From Rhodomyrtus psidioides (taxonomy: Eukaryota > Streptophyta > Magnoliopsida > Myrtales > Myrtaceae): a stretch of DNA of 64,000 bases. The stretch is from the NCBI GenBank assembly GCA_021437785.1, contig JAILYB010000101.1, forward strand, positions 620,001 through 684,000, read 5' to 3'. The notes under the pieces are model-generated. The model was not told the DNA's origin and did no database searches. It saw only the letters and a list, made by a program, of their open reading frames with translations. Position 1 is the first letter of the stretch. Every line of letters starts with the position of its first letter. Both the position numbers and the translations under genes were made by a program. Of the stretch, positions 11,531 through 24,150 are shown in pieces.

Positions 11531-13390
11531 CTAATGTTCTTCTCCGGTTTAGTCAATCGACTTATATTCTGGAACATGGTCGTAGCATAGCTCGTGAGTT
11601 GTTCTCTAGTACAGATGTGATTGTTGCCGTGCAGTTGTTTGGAGAAAGTGCATGATAAAGAAAAATGCTTTTCAGGAAAATATTTTCCCTTTTTAAATTA
11701 GGATATTCCTTTTTCTAACTTTGAGCATGCGCATTCTTTTTTACCTTAAGTGGTTTGTCTGTGCCTGGGTGACTGTGGACATGACCTATACTGGTCTTCC
11801 AAAATTGGGCGTACTTGATTTGATGAGATGGTTGGGCTTGGCCGAGACCTCTTATATCTATTGGGTTCAACTTGACCGTCCGTATATAATTTTGCCGGCC
11901 CTCAAGGATCTTGACTCGACTTGCTCATTGAAAAATTCAATAAGTTACGTTTGATCATATGAATTTCTAGTTAGATAGGATTAGATGTGATAGGATATGA
12001 AATCTTGAGATTTTTCTATTTCCTATGCATTGCTTGATGAAGTGCAATAATAAAGCCGGATATTTTCACAGCATTTCTTGTCCATTATTTCGTTTAAAGA
12101 GCATATAGGTGTAAATAAACCAAAAAATTGCACAAACAAAGATGGTACGAATCTCTCACAATTCTCTTGTCTACTTCATTTTTGTTTGCTTATCATTTTT
12201 ATTATTTTTCCTTCTCTTTTTTAATTTTTTTATTTTTTATTTCTTTGCTCTTTTGTCATTCTGTAATAAATTTTTGTAAACTAACCTAACAGACCTGAAA
12301 TACCTAAAATATGTAATAAATATAAATATAAGTACGAAATATAGATTTCTATATATTGAACTTACATTATATCATAGAAACAAAACAGTATATATAAATA
12401 CAAGCAGGAATAAAGAAAACAAAATTATCGTTTCTTTTATATATTTTTTTATATTTGAATTCAAAGTATTAGTCTAATTTTATTAATTTAAGAAGCATAT
12501 TTTCTAGAAAAATAACATTTATATTATGTTTATTATAAATCATATCCATCTTTATCTCACCGTATGGGATTATTTTATTTGGGCATTCACCAAACAAAAG
12601 ATAGAATAAATTTTATCATATCCTGAATTGTTATCCTGACTACCAAACACAAGAGTACTTGTGACCCGTAAAAAAGTAAACTCGCGAGCTTGTATAGCAC
12701 AGTTGTATTTATTAAGATGTGTTGTAATTTACATATCCATCGTTACGTACTTTAAAATTACGTGACACTATAAAATTGGGGCGAGGCGGTTTCCTTAATA
12801 ACTACTGTAATAGAATGAAGGTGTGCCAATTCAAATTTTCTTTGAAATCCCTTTATAATTATTTGATGTTTTAATTTTTTTATTAACTTTTTTTAGTTTT
12901 TCTTTTCGCTATTCCTTTTTTTTATTAAGAGGCGGCAAGGGTCGCCAACCAACCCCTACAAGACCCAAGCAATGGCTACCGACCCTTGCCAACACTGGGC
13001 GAAGTTGTCGAGGCCCTCACTGGCTCTTGGATACGGTCGCCACACCTTCACTCGATCTGGGCCAGGCGAGTGCATCTCGGGCCTCATAGGTCACGTCCAC
13101 ATGGGGTTGGTTGAGGCCGCAATACCCAAATTCAGCGAGGGTCGCGACACCCTCGCGCAATAGCCTTCAATAAACACAAAGTAAAGAGAAGAAATAGAAA
13201 ACATGAAAAAAAAATTCACATGCCGGCCATGTTACGTAGGACCATCGGTGTCCACATCAAAGATTTCAAGGCCAAAATTATATGGATGGAGTCAATTGGC
13301 ACAATACAAAAGGTTTATGACTAAATTTGCATAATTTAAAAGTTTAAACTAAATTGGCATCAATGTAATATATTTATGATTTTTTTTACA
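11531..13390. other. Gene-free AT-rich stretch with a GC-rich repeat core
   Basis: No gene seen. 11700-12900 is AT-rich with MITE-like phrases (GATAGGATTAGATGTGATAGG near 11975 and a similar inverted phrase near 12620). 12930-13160 is a GC-rich island full of AGGGTCGC-type words. It is followed at 13270-13390 by an arm with AATTGGCACAAT and ATTTATGATT words matching the inverted-repeat family at 26215-27365. Confidence 0.4.
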
Positions 13391-15454
13391 CTCTTTATGT
13401 TGGGTGCACGCAGCGGAAGTCCGATACTTTTTGCTGGGGAGATCGCCAAGAGGGAGCCCAAGTCCGAGCCCGTCAATATATCCAGTTGGACCCACCTTTA
13501 CTCAAAAGCTTAAACCAATGAGTTATGGGCCAACTTGGGTATATTAACTGCTCAGTATCACATCAATCTCCTATGTGGGACTTCTCTAACACAATTCACA
13601 CATGCATCCTAACACTTTCCACGTACCAAAGAGGTCTCCATAGATTATCCATGGATTCCTAATGGAGCCAGTTATTCATGGGGGACCAAATAAATTTATT
13701 CTTAAGGAGGAGAATAGTGCCCCTCTTCTTGTTGTCTCAGTCAATCATGAAAAGTCAAATTTATTGTACTTTGATCAATTCATTCATAAACCTTTTAATT
13801 TGAACAACTGAGTTTTAGGGCGCGATTCTACCCAGACTCTATTTCTGGCCAAAAACATATTTTTCTATTTCTATTCTCTTGACGAGTTTATGAACAGAGA
13901 CACACATTTGATAACGACACAAAGTTTATGTTCTCGCTACATAAGTTCGTTTGATAATAGCATAAAATCTCTACAGTTGTCGGCCGCTGGGCCTTGGCCG
14001 GCGAAGGGCGAATGGGAGCCAAGGACCTAAGACCAGCAGCTGAGGACCGAGGATCGGGAACCGACGGTGAGAGATAGGCGGTCGAGCGGCAGGAGAACGG
14101 CGATCGGTGGAGGGCAGCTGACTACTGGTGGGCGGTAAATGGCGTATGGGACCCAGGGATCGAAGATCGACGGCCTATAAATGGCGACCCGCAGATAGTG
14201 ACGAGCGACTGGCGAACAGCAGTCGACAACCAAGGACAGGAGACTAGCGACCGACAATAGGCAACCAACGGACGGAGACCGATGAATGAAGAAGGGTAAA
14301 AGGGAGCTGGGGACCAGAGATCAACAGCAGACGACCAATTGCCTGGACTACGGTAAGGCCATAGCCGCCTTTTCTCATGGCCACATCTTGGGTAACCTCA
14401 CGAGGCGCAGCCGCGGGCGAAGGCGCGACCTGAAATTCAAGGCAATCTTAGATTAATAAATTACTAGATTAATTAATTTAATTAATTAACCTAGCTCAAA
14501 CTATCCCAAGTTCTTCCAAATCATGATTTATTGTTCAATTGATTTTAATTTTTCGGAGTAGCCACTAATCATTTTTTGGTAGGTCAATTAGAAACCTAAG
14601 TAAATTATTGGGAACTCTACGAACCAGAGATTTTAAGTTCGAGACTTAGTTACATTAATTTTTCAATTAATTCCATTGCGCTACCAATTTCATAAAAAAA
14701 AAAGTTTAATTTGGCAATTTTAATGAATTTTGACTTAAAGTTCAAAGATGTAATATTTTTAGGATTTCTTTTTATGAATTTTTTTGTATTTTTTAAATTA
14801 AAATTAATGGAAAATGAGAGTGAATTGGTTCACGAATTTAATTTGCTTTAACCCCCGAAATTTTTAAGAAAATTGTTTTACCCTATGTCTACCTCTTTTA
14901 AAAAAAGAATGGATTGAAAAAGATTTTATGCATTGAAATGCAATCCATTAGATAGGATTTCTAGAAAATCATATCTTTCTAAAGATGAGATTTAAGAAAT
15001 CATATCTTGATATATCTTTTTTTTATGAAATTTTGTGAGACGAATTAAAGATGACCATGAGGATTTCTCTTTTTCTAAAATTTTTGAATTTTTTGCGATT
15101 TTCAGTTTTTATGAATGAACTTAGATTCAAATTGAAAATCTTGTAGCTTAAAGGTAGTTATCACAAATGATAGGCCAACCTTAAAATTCGAAATGTCCGC
15201 TATGAAAATAATTCTATCTAAAACCTGATAAATAGACTCATTTCCATATGTATAGTTGCGGATTAGGAAATTTTCCTAATCGATCACACTTTGAAAATAT
15301 TTTGATATCTTGAATATCTTGGATATATTCAAAAGATTTTTTTTATTAACCAGATTATCACCAAGATTTCAAAAATATTTCAATCAAATCACAATTTTCA
15401 AATTAGGCAAGTACAGGGTATATCGCAAGATACCTCAAAAAGTCTTGTGAGACT
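13391..15454. other. Gene-free repeat debris: LTR-like remnant and MITE arm
   Basis: 13420-13620 carries copia-LTR-like phrases (CCAATGAGTTATGGGCC, CTCCTATGTGGGACTTCTCTAACA). From 13813 a MITE arm begins TTTTAGGGCGCGATTCTACCC, related to the left arm at 41053, followed by a GC-rich core (13975-14420). The matching right arm was not found. 14450-15454 is AT-rich with nothing recognisable. Confidence 0.4.
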
Positions 15455-15850
15455 GGGTGCGTATGGTAACGCTCCAGGGAAAGTATTTCTGTTCCAAATG
15501 TGTTCTCGGAACACCTTTGGAATAGAAACGCGTATGGTTCAAAATGTTCCAAAAATGCTCCGCGAACACTTTTGCGCCGGGGAACACTTTTGAAGAAACA
15601 AAAAGAACTTGCTTCTGGGTTTTGAAACACTTTTTGGAACCACCACTCATTGCCGCCAACGCGGCCACCACCCACCGGCCACCGTTGCCACGGGTCGCCG
15701 GCCACCTCCGCCGCCGCCGGTCACGGAAAAAAGTTTTTTTTTTATTTATCATATGTGTTTCTATTCCCATAAATCGTAGCCAGGAACAGAAACGCAAAAA
15801 ATTATGTTCAAAAACTGTGGCCAGGAATAGAAATGTTACCATACGCACCT
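15455..15850. mobile_element. Non-autonomous TIR element (MITE) with GC-rich core
   Basis: A perfect 15-bp inverted terminal repeat, GGTGCGTATGGTAAC (15456-15470) and GTTACCATACGCACC (15835-15849), bounds about 395 bp. The arms share longer imperfect pairing (CTATTCC and GGAACAGAAACG words). The centre, 15655-15725, is strongly GC-rich (GCCGCCGCCGG). I could not find a clean target duplication. Superfamily, hAT or otherwise, is unproven. Confidence 0.75.
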
Positions 15851-16749
15851 AAGAGTCCCGTGGATTGTCTGTGACCCGAGATTAATTATTATCTCAGAAG
15901 AATCGCCTCGAGACCTGCACAAGAAAAACACGTCCAAAGAAGACTTCCCTATCAATTAAGGGTGCGTTTGGTTCAGCTTTTGGGAAAAGCCTTTAGGAAA
16001 AAGCAAAGGCCTTTGGCCTAAAAGGATTTGCTGAAATGCAAAGACTGTTTGGTAAACTGTAATTGTAAGTTGCTTTGAAAAGCAACTTTGGGGAAAATGC
16101 TGTTTGGTAAGCTCATATGTGAAAAGTAACTGATTTGAGCTTTCTAAATTTTATTGTTTAAAAATTGAAATAAAAAATGATAGTAACTTTTATATTTTCA
16201 TATTGAAAGTATCACAAAAGACACATTAACGAATTACTTTTTATCTTTTTTGATCAAAATATAAATATATTAATTAGTCTTTCAATCCTTTTTAAAATGC
16301 CAAAGAGGCATTCAATTTATAAACAACGCGAGAAATGAGAATGGTTGAACACTTCTTGATAACCCTTCTGGAAATTTCAATTAATTGATGATATAGTAAG
16401 ATCTTATAATAATAGGTATGTGATAACCAAAAGTTCAATTAGAGTCGATCAGGATAAGCACGAATAAAGATACACACGTAATTCTACAGGAAGCTTTGCG
16501 ATTAGTCTACATAAAATGATATTAAAACCAAAAGACAAAAGAACTTGATCAATCTCAAGGATAAATTGCAAAATCGCATATTACAGAAAAAATTTCTGCA
16601 TATCATGAGAAAGGACAAAATGACCAATCTCAAAGAAAACAACTGATCTTTGTTAAACTACGTTCTTCCCACCAAAAGGAAATGAAGACAACTCACGAAA
16701 ATGTCATGCCCCTTTAGCGATCATTCGAACTTGAAAAGGTTATTACAAC

Positions 16750-17370
16750 AACATGACCACTCATCATTCAAGTCCATGTCCTCAATGGTCGTTCGGTCTT
16801 TCCATCCTCCGGCCTCGTTCAGAGTAGAGATCCTCCACACCCCCGCCGTCCCTGGATTCATGGCGCGGTCAAACATCTCGAAACTTAAGACCAGCTAGCT
16901 TAATACCGAAACCAACAACACAAACAACAATAGCGCTGTGCTTATCTATTCGAGGTGACGGAACGCTAGCAGAAAAGAATTGATGAACTAACTTCTCAAT
17001 CATGCTGCGTTAAATTTCTACACTTTCTTATTATTGACTATCTCTTCTTCGATGACTAATCGGAGATGGTGGCATCCAAGAGATATCGAGAAAGAGGAGA
17101 AAACGTGTTAACTTACCGAACTTCCACCGAGCTTGGACGAGCCTAATCTCCGGGTTGTGGACTAAGAAAGGTATGATCCGCCACAGAAAATCGGGCTCAG
17201 GTTGGAAATCGGCATCGAAGATGGCCACGTAGTCGCATTGTTTGACATAGCTGTGCTTCATGCCTTCTCTGAGCGCCCCGGCTTTGTAACCTTTCCTGTT
17301 GTCTCGAATCTCATACTTTATATTGATGCCTTTGCTCACCCATCTTTGGCACTCTAGTTTCTTCAACCCC
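16750..17370 (-). pseudogene. Cellulose synthase-like A (mannan synthase) gene fragment
   Basis: CSLA proteins are Golgi GT2 enzymes that make (gluco)mannan. One complete exon, 17370-17117 on minus, reads LECQRWVSKGINIKYEIRD, GYKAGALREGMKHSY, YVAIFDADFQPEPDFLW (the DxD-type catalytic motif) and PEIRLVQARWKFG. It is bounded by a good acceptor (TGCAG) and donor (GTAAGT). A second piece at about 16865-16770 reads GTAGVWRISTLNEAGGWKDRTTIEDMDL and then runs into a stop. The part expected between the two (NADECLMTRMQ... region) and both protein ends are missing. It is a partial gene copy; whether captured by a transposon or a relic in place is open. Confidence 0.8.
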
Positions 17371-19385
17371 TGCACAATTTTCAGTTCAACCAAGAAGGCG
17401 AAAACCCAAAAAACTCAGATGTCAATGAATCAGAAAGGAGCAATTTTTTCTTTTGGCAAAGTAGATCAACGATATATTTGCAGGATCTGATTCAGAACAA
17501 CCTTTTGGGCCCCATGCAGGATCAACAGGGGAAAGAAACTTAATGATCTTTCATCTCTTTGAACCGCGGGAAATTAAGCATATGTAATTTTAACAAGATG
17601 ACTCTTCCTGTACCAATGCTTGGGGATGGGGACTTGACTGCTAATTTGAGCTAGAAAGTGCAATTTTGAGGTAAATGTGCAGTACATCAAAAGGAAGGAC
17701 CAGAGCAAGCTTCAAAATTCACAAAAAACAGTAATCCTAACGCATTATTCACATCCAATGGGATAAAACAATAGCAATGAAATCCATGCGCATGCATATT
17801 CAGATGGTCAGAATTAACAAAAGATGCAATGCAACCTCATCACTAGCACACAGTACATAAATATTTTTGTCATTTACAGATAATACCCATCCATACACAC
17901 CTCAAAATGCTATAGAAATTGCAGAAAAAGTGCAAAGTGGTACCAAAACCTGGTAAATTACAGACCCGGAGATCAATTTGCCTTCAATGAAGACCGTATT
18001 AACTGGTAATCATGGTCCAAACTCTGCTTCTTTGGCATTCTTGAAGAACCTCCACTCACCCGCATTGGAAACCTTCAGTCCAACAAACCCCAGACCCTAT
18101 CCTACCACAGAGTACAGCAATTTAGCTCACAGCTTTACCAAAATAACAATTATAATTCCGGTCCGGGAGTTACCAGTTCACCAAATACCTCCATGACGGC
18201 AGAATTCACATCGAACCGTCCCAGATTGACCTTCTCGAGCACACAGCCGCGTCTCCGATGCGAACACAGAGCTCGCCCGGCCATGCAGTGAGGGAACTTA
18301 ACGAAGCAGAGGGCAAGTCCCAGAGATCGGAATCGATGTAGGCATCGTACTACTCATTGTAATGCAGCAATTTCTCTAGGCTATGCTAAATATAAAGAAG
18401 CATGACCTTGGCGCTTATTTCTTCCAACAAGCAGGCGTAATGATCTAGCTTAGAAATATCATCAAACATGTGGCAGGCGTTCGACCAATGAACAAAATAA
18501 AACAGCAATGGTGAGAGATTCGCATAGCTCTTTTGGTCTCACACGACACAGAAAACATGCCAATACATGATACCTTGACGAAAGTAAGATAAAAAGCCAC
18601 GCATAGAGGGGGGAATGGCAAAGGGAAGAAAAGCCCGCCTCACATTCTTCTGTTCCTCGTATCCTCCAGCTCCGATCTGAATGAACAAATGTATTCAATC
18701 TGGAGCGATTCACCAAGGTACCTTTCCGATGGAGTTGCGGGGAGCTTCCATGGTCGTTAGATTTGAGATGAAGAAGATTTCTAGGGATTACTTCGGAGCC
18801 CAGGCGAAGGCTCCGAGGTCGCCAGACCCCAGGCGCCGTGACGCCGTGGTCCCGCAATCTTGGCGAGCCTCGCGACAACATTCTGGAGCGACGGTGTGAC
18901 CTTCGATCAGGCGATCGATGACAGCCATCGGTCGGAAGCAAATTACTAGGCGAGCGAGATCATGATCGTGAGGCGAACAAAGAGAGGCGAGCGATGTCAC
19001 GCTCGTGAGACGGATGAAGATACGCGAGGGAGCTGGGTTTCATCAGGGCGAGTGCGCGGAGGCGAATGAAGAGAGAGGCTTTGGGTCGAAGGGTCCTCTC
19101 TTCTCATGTTGAAAAGGGTAAATGTGGAATTATGATCAATAAGTGAGGGTAATCTCGGAGCTTCAAAAAATTCATTATTTCGGTACTGTTGCATACCGAG
19201 AAAGCCAGAAAGCTCAAAGCAGGTGGGAGGGAGCTTTGAGCTTTGAGCCCTCTAGAGGCCTTGAAAAAGCTAGCATTTGGGAAATGTAATACCAGAATTA
19301 AAAACCAAACACTCTAGCATTTCACCAAGGGCCTTTAGAGCTCTAAAGGACTTTGCAAAGCTGCTTCCAAATGCAAAGTGGCCTC
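17371..19385. other. Stretch with exon-like but unidentified blocks
   Basis: No gene called. On minus, 18270-18180 reads EKVNLGRFDVNSAVMEVFGEL then GTAACT. Near 18080-17950, after a TAG acceptor-like site, it reads GLKVSNAGEWRFFKNAKEAEF and VNTVFIEGKLISGSV with one stop between. These look like decayed exons, but I do not recognise the family. 18680-19000 is GC-rich with short overlapping ORFs on both strands, none convincing. Confidence 0.3.
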
Positions 19386-19995
19386 TGATTTTTCCATTGT
19401 GCGGCCTCTCTTCAATGTGGACGTGAGTTGACGTCTAAAGTAACGGTCAAAACCTAGTCTTTATATAGGAGCAGCTTAGGTTTTAATTTCATGGGCTTTT
19501 GTCTTGGCTTCAACAATGTTATGGGCTCTAATAATCCAAAAGCCATTCGCCAATTAATTGCGATGAATCTAATTCAATTAAGTCCAAATGCCTTGTGAGT
19601 TTCGGCGATTCGAAGAATAATGGGCTCAGTCTAAGTTTAATGTCCTTATGGGTTCAAGTTAGACCTTGTCATGCTAAATAGCTTAAAGCCTTTCTCTAAT
19701 GAAACTTCAAAATGAGCAGAACTAAGACCGAATTGGGCCAATGGAGGCCTTCCAATTTTTCGCTCACGGCCTCTTCATGCCGTAGCTGAATTTTCTAATG
19801 GGCTCTAGCCCATTCCGCACGTCGGTTTACAGCCCGTTTCCGCGCCACCGATTCGACACTTCCGACTAAATGCAAATGCAATGCACAAAACATGAGAAAT
19901 GATTTCGTTAATTTTTTGTTTAGAACTAAAAGATTAGCTCCAATTTTCTATGCAAAAAATAACCGAAGAGGTCAATCAAAATTTAGGTGTCAACA
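19386..19995 (-). mobile_element. Gypsy LTR fragment (minus orientation)
   Basis: It ends AATTTAGGTGTCAACA at 19995, the reverse complement of the LTR start family at 6519. Upstream text (ATGCAAATGCAATGCACAAAACATG) resembles the copy ending at 664. The left limit is uncertain because the GGTCGCGACA-type end was not found. Confidence 0.6.
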
Positions 19996-21295
19996 GTCGG
20001 TGGCGCCAAGTAAGCGTCGGCCGGCATAGTAGTCTGAACTGACACAATTGCAAAAAGTTTCGGATTCAATTGGCAATAAAAAGAAGTTTATGATTGAATT
20101 AGCACAAGTGCAATATGTTTAATAATTTTTTGGTAATTTTTTCAATTTTAAGTCATGTCAGCAAAATCGCAATGAAGACAACCAAGTTATTTGTTTTGTT
20201 TGTCCCGCAATTGATTGAAGCCGATCATGCAAATCATCTCTATGGATCAAAGTAGTTTGGTCTTAGTGCGACGGAGCAAATTCCGACAGAAAATGTACGA
20301 AAAGGGTAACGACATGCTATTTTCATATGTGGTGTCAAAACACAAATAAAGTAGGATATAGATATAGAAATATGCATCTGAATTTTGGATTGATTATCTC
20401 GTTAATTTCAGTTGAGCCACATCGGCATTAATTATAGGAATTGAAGAAACGTGCCTGGATACGCTCTACGGTATATTCCAATTTTTGAAAAGAAAATAAA
20501 TTCGAGAATTATAAATAATGGTAATAATAGTAATAATAACAAATGATGACACTGATAGTAACAATCATTATTATCATATGTAATGGTGATGGCCGGGCCG
20601 GGCATCGATCTCCTTGGTCCTTAATGGCGAGTTGACCCGGTCTTCGTCAGATCTCACGGCCATGATTCATCCGCCCGTATGCATCAACCATCGATTTCTA
20701 AAATCCTCGTGGGAGGCCACCGTCGTTCTCAACTCAAGGGAGAAGAAGAGAGAGAAGTACCCGTCGGCCTTTCCTAGTATTTTCGAATTGTTCTTTTTTT
20801 TTTTTCTTTTTCGTTTGGTTGTTGCGTTGCGTGGGCCGTGGGGTCATATAGGATTTCGAGGGTGTTTCAGTGAATTTCGCGGTGGGACCGGGAAATTCAG
20901 AAATTGCGCGAGATGAGGACGGGGAATCTTCGCTCGAGGAATGGTGACGTGAGCATGCATTCATATGCTGACGTGGCACCGATGGATGCCCTCGGTTGGG
21001 CCTACGGATCGTCTGCCCTGCTGTTCCCCTGACCTCCTACCCTTCCTTCATCTCCACCATTCATTTTCCATTTTCTTTTCTTTTTTTAAAACCTCCCCCC
21101 CTATAAAAAAGGGGGACCGCTGGGATTCCCCTGCCCTTCCTACGGAAGGGCAGCCGATCCGAGTCCCTCGGTTGGAGTTGGATCCCGTGCTTTGGTTCCA
21201 CCAAGGCTGATAGATCCTCGCCCTCCATTTAATAATAAAAAAATTTCCCCCTATAAAAAGGAGGGATGGAGGGTGGGGATCCAAATCCCCCTCGG
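19996..21295. other. Gene-free stretch
   Basis: 20035-20130 is an arm of the inverted-repeat family (GACACAATTGCAAAAAG). 20640-20980 holds a short plus ORF with a homopolymer run, judged spurious. At 21103-21120 and 21248-21268 a CCCCTATAAAAA phrase occurs twice, each followed by GGGATCC or CCCTCGGTT words, a short local duplication. No gene recognised. Confidence 0.4.
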
Positions 21296-21562
21296 TTAGG
21301 CATGGCCACAGGCCGATTTCGGTCTAGAATCGACCCGTTGATCGGGCCCGCGGTTCCAAACCATAATCGGCCTGTGGCATACGGTTTCGAGCGGCAAAAT
21401 TGAACCGGCGGTTCCGAACTAGAAAAAATTCGGGATAAAAAAAATTTAAAAAAAGGGAAAGAGCTCTTTCCTTTTGAAATTGTGACCATTGCTTGTAACG
21501 GTTACCCTTTTTTTTCCTCCATTTTTTCTTTACTAATTTCTAACCATTATAAATACTCATTC

Positions 21563-21565
<3 letters not shown>

Positions 21566-21607
<42 letters not shown>
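21566..21607. repeat. CT microsatellite
   Basis: About 20 uninterrupted CT dinucleotides in the presumed 5' leader of the hAT transposase remnant. Confidence 0.95.
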
Positions 21608-21608
<1 letters not shown>

Positions 21609-21749
21609 ACACAAATTCTCTCAATCCGCTCATTTCTCTTAATTTTCTCAATTCTCTCATCCCGCTTAATTCTCTCAATTCTTTCAATTTTCTCAATCCG
21701 TTCAATTCTCTAAAAAAAAATAGCAAGTGAAAGTAGAACTAGTGGCAGA

Positions 21750-23875
21750 TGCAAGAACCAAGTGGGGAATCTGATTGTCCTCCTAATTCTCGTGATTATT
21801 TCGATTGGGGATTCGATGTTGGTGTAGATGATGAAATGAACGTTTAGGAAAGTCCAAATGCAAGAGAGCCTTCATCCTCTTACCGGTATCGAATAAATGC
21901 CAATAGCAAATGAGTTGAACGGGAGTTTACATCCGACGTATGGGAGCACGTCAAGAAGACAGAAAGATTTGATATAGACCCAAAAAGGTATGATGTAGTT
22001 TGTAAATAACGTGGGGAAAATACAAATATATCGGTGGAGCTGGATATGGAACATTTAAACAGTATCTTAAGGCGAAATATCTAACCGAAGCGGGAATTGA
22101 CATCAAGCAATAACAAATTTTCGGGTATGTCATTCCTAACACTTCTCTTTTATTTTGTTATAATGAAAATTTTATAAAGAAGAATTAGGTAAATTTATTT
22201 TCGTTGGCATTTATCATTTAGTTTTGGTGAAATATTTTATTTTAATCATTTTATACAAAATGCATGTGTTTCACAAGCAAAACGTGTTCCTAGAAATACA
22301 CTTAAAAGCATAATTATAGATATTTGAATTTCAGTGGACGTGTGCATATAGGTAGCGATATTTGAAGTGATCATGGGCAAGTTCATTCTTATATGGGTAT
22401 AACACGTTTTTTTTTTTGGTAAAGAGGGTATAACATGTTTTTGATAGATAATGATTGGAATATTCAAAAAATAGTTATTTCATTTAGATTTTTTTTATGA
22501 TAGACGTATGGCAAATAATATTTATAGATTAATTAGGCAAAATTTAAAAGAATATTATTTGCTTGAAAAAAATTTCAATTGATTTTGATAATGCCGCGGC
22601 AAATACCGCTTCAATTGGTGAACTAGAAAAGATTTGTAAACCCGTTTTTGGTGGATAATTTTTTCACGTTAGATGTGCTTGTCATATTTTAAATTTATGT
22701 GTACAATATGATTTAAAAATTCTTGATATTTTTTGAACCAATAAAAATAGTAATTCAATTTTTATGAAGACATTCTCAAATAATGAAAGAATGGTTAAAA
22801 TTTGTAAAGCAAATGGAAAAAAAAATCAAGAGATATTCCAAATGGTTGGGATTTTACTTACAAGTTGCTTAATGAATCTTTTGCATATAAAGATTTATTG
22901 TGTGTATTTATTTTAAATAATATAACTCAAATTAATTTATATCCACAATAATGGGATATTTGCAACAACAAAAATAGATGTTTTTAAAAAATTTAGTGAT
23001 GCAACTTATATTTTGTCTGATGTTTATTATCCTATTACGTATTTATTTTTAATAGAATGTATTAATATTGTTGAAATTTTTGAAGAAAATGATGATAAAT
23101 TAAAATACACTATTATAACATTGCGAACAAAATGGCTTCATTATTATGAGGAAATTCCTATTTTTTATTTAGTTGCTTGTGTTTTTTATCCATGTTGTAA
23201 ATTAGATGGTTTATGTGATTATTTGAATATGTATTATGAATGTTTACATTTAATTGATGGGGTAAATATTAGAGTTATACAAACAACGGTTAAAAACGTA
23301 ATAATATAATTATATAATGAATTTTGTAATAAATATAATCTAGGTGATAGTGGATTTTCTCAATCTAGTGACATACAAAGTGAGAACATAGGTAAAATTA
23401 GTAGAGAGTACTAACTTCTGTTGCATAGGCAAAAAAAAAAAGCAAAATGGAGCAATATGAAGTAATTCTGAAATAGAGAGCTATTTAACCGTTTATTTTG
23501 AATTTGATAAATCTGAATGCAATACAGATTTCACGGTATTTGATTCGTGAAAGAGGCACGCCACCCAATACCCAATTCTTACTTTAATTGCAAAATAAAT
23601 TTCAGCAATCTCTTGTTCGACAGTTGGGGTAGAACAAACATTTAGCGCTGTAAGCAATATTTTGGTCGAACGACATTCAAGATTACTTTCTGATTCGGTG
23701 GAGGTTCAAGCTTATGTTGATGATTGGACAAAAACTCAATATATGGACCACAATAATGAACCCGAATTCTTTGATGACGGAGATACCACCGTCATCGATA
23801 CCGGAATGGGTAGCGGCATTGAGAACGAGGTAAGTATGAGATTATCAAAGACAAGAGAACCACATGGGTTTTGAT
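21750..23875 (+). pseudogene. hAT transposase with BED zinc finger (RICESLEEPER-like), multiply broken
   Basis: A BED-finger-like start is readable near 21930 (DVWEHVKKTERFDIDPKRYD). A middle segment at 22590-22720 gives FDNAAANTASI and FHVRCACHILNLCVQ, typical of the hAT catalytic region. The best open block, 23013-23309, gives LRTKWLHYYEEIPIFYLVACV. The C-terminal dimerisation region reads TRESQYPILTLIAK near 23570 and STVGVEQTF then ILVERHSRLLSDSVE at 23625-23700. Many stops and frameshifts interrupt it, so no active transposase is possible. Confidence 0.8.
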
Positions 23876-23964
23876 TCTTCTATCTCAAGAAGATTTTTAG
23901 GCGTTTAATGATAATTCATTAAGTTCAAGTCTCTCCCTTATCTTTTTCCCCCCCAAATTTGATA

Positions 23965-24150
23965 TTATTTTCTTTTATTTAATAATTCATTATTTGATAA
24001 TTTCACAATTCATTATTTTCTTTTATTTAATAATTCATTATTTTATAATTTCACAATTCATTATTTTCTTTTATTTAATAATTCATTATTTTATAATTTC
24101 ACAATTCATTATTTTCTTTTATTTAATAATTCATTATTTGATAATTTGAT
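23965..24150. repeat. AT-rich tandem repeat, 48-bp period
   Basis: The phrase TTTCACAATTCATTATTTTC recurs at exactly 48-bp spacing (24001, 24049, 24097), with partial copies on either side. It lies between the transposase remnant and the right flank of the hAT element. Confidence 0.9.

Larger units (their letters stand above)
15961..19385. mobile_element. Possible gene-fragment-carrying TIR element
   Basis: The left edge, GGGTGCGTTTGGTTCAGCTTTTGGG (15961), resembles the start of hAT-like elements. At the right, reading inward on minus from about 19380, there is a diverged counterpart, ACTTTGCATTTGGAAGCAGCTTT. Both arms repeat AAGGCCTTT-type words. The interval contains CSLA exon sequence (16750-17370). 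No matching target duplication was found, so the ends and the idea of one element are tentative. Confidence 0.35.

Noticed and set aside
18462..18941. A 159-codon minus frame
   Set aside because: His/Arg/Ser-rich text in a GC island with open frames on both strands; likely chance.
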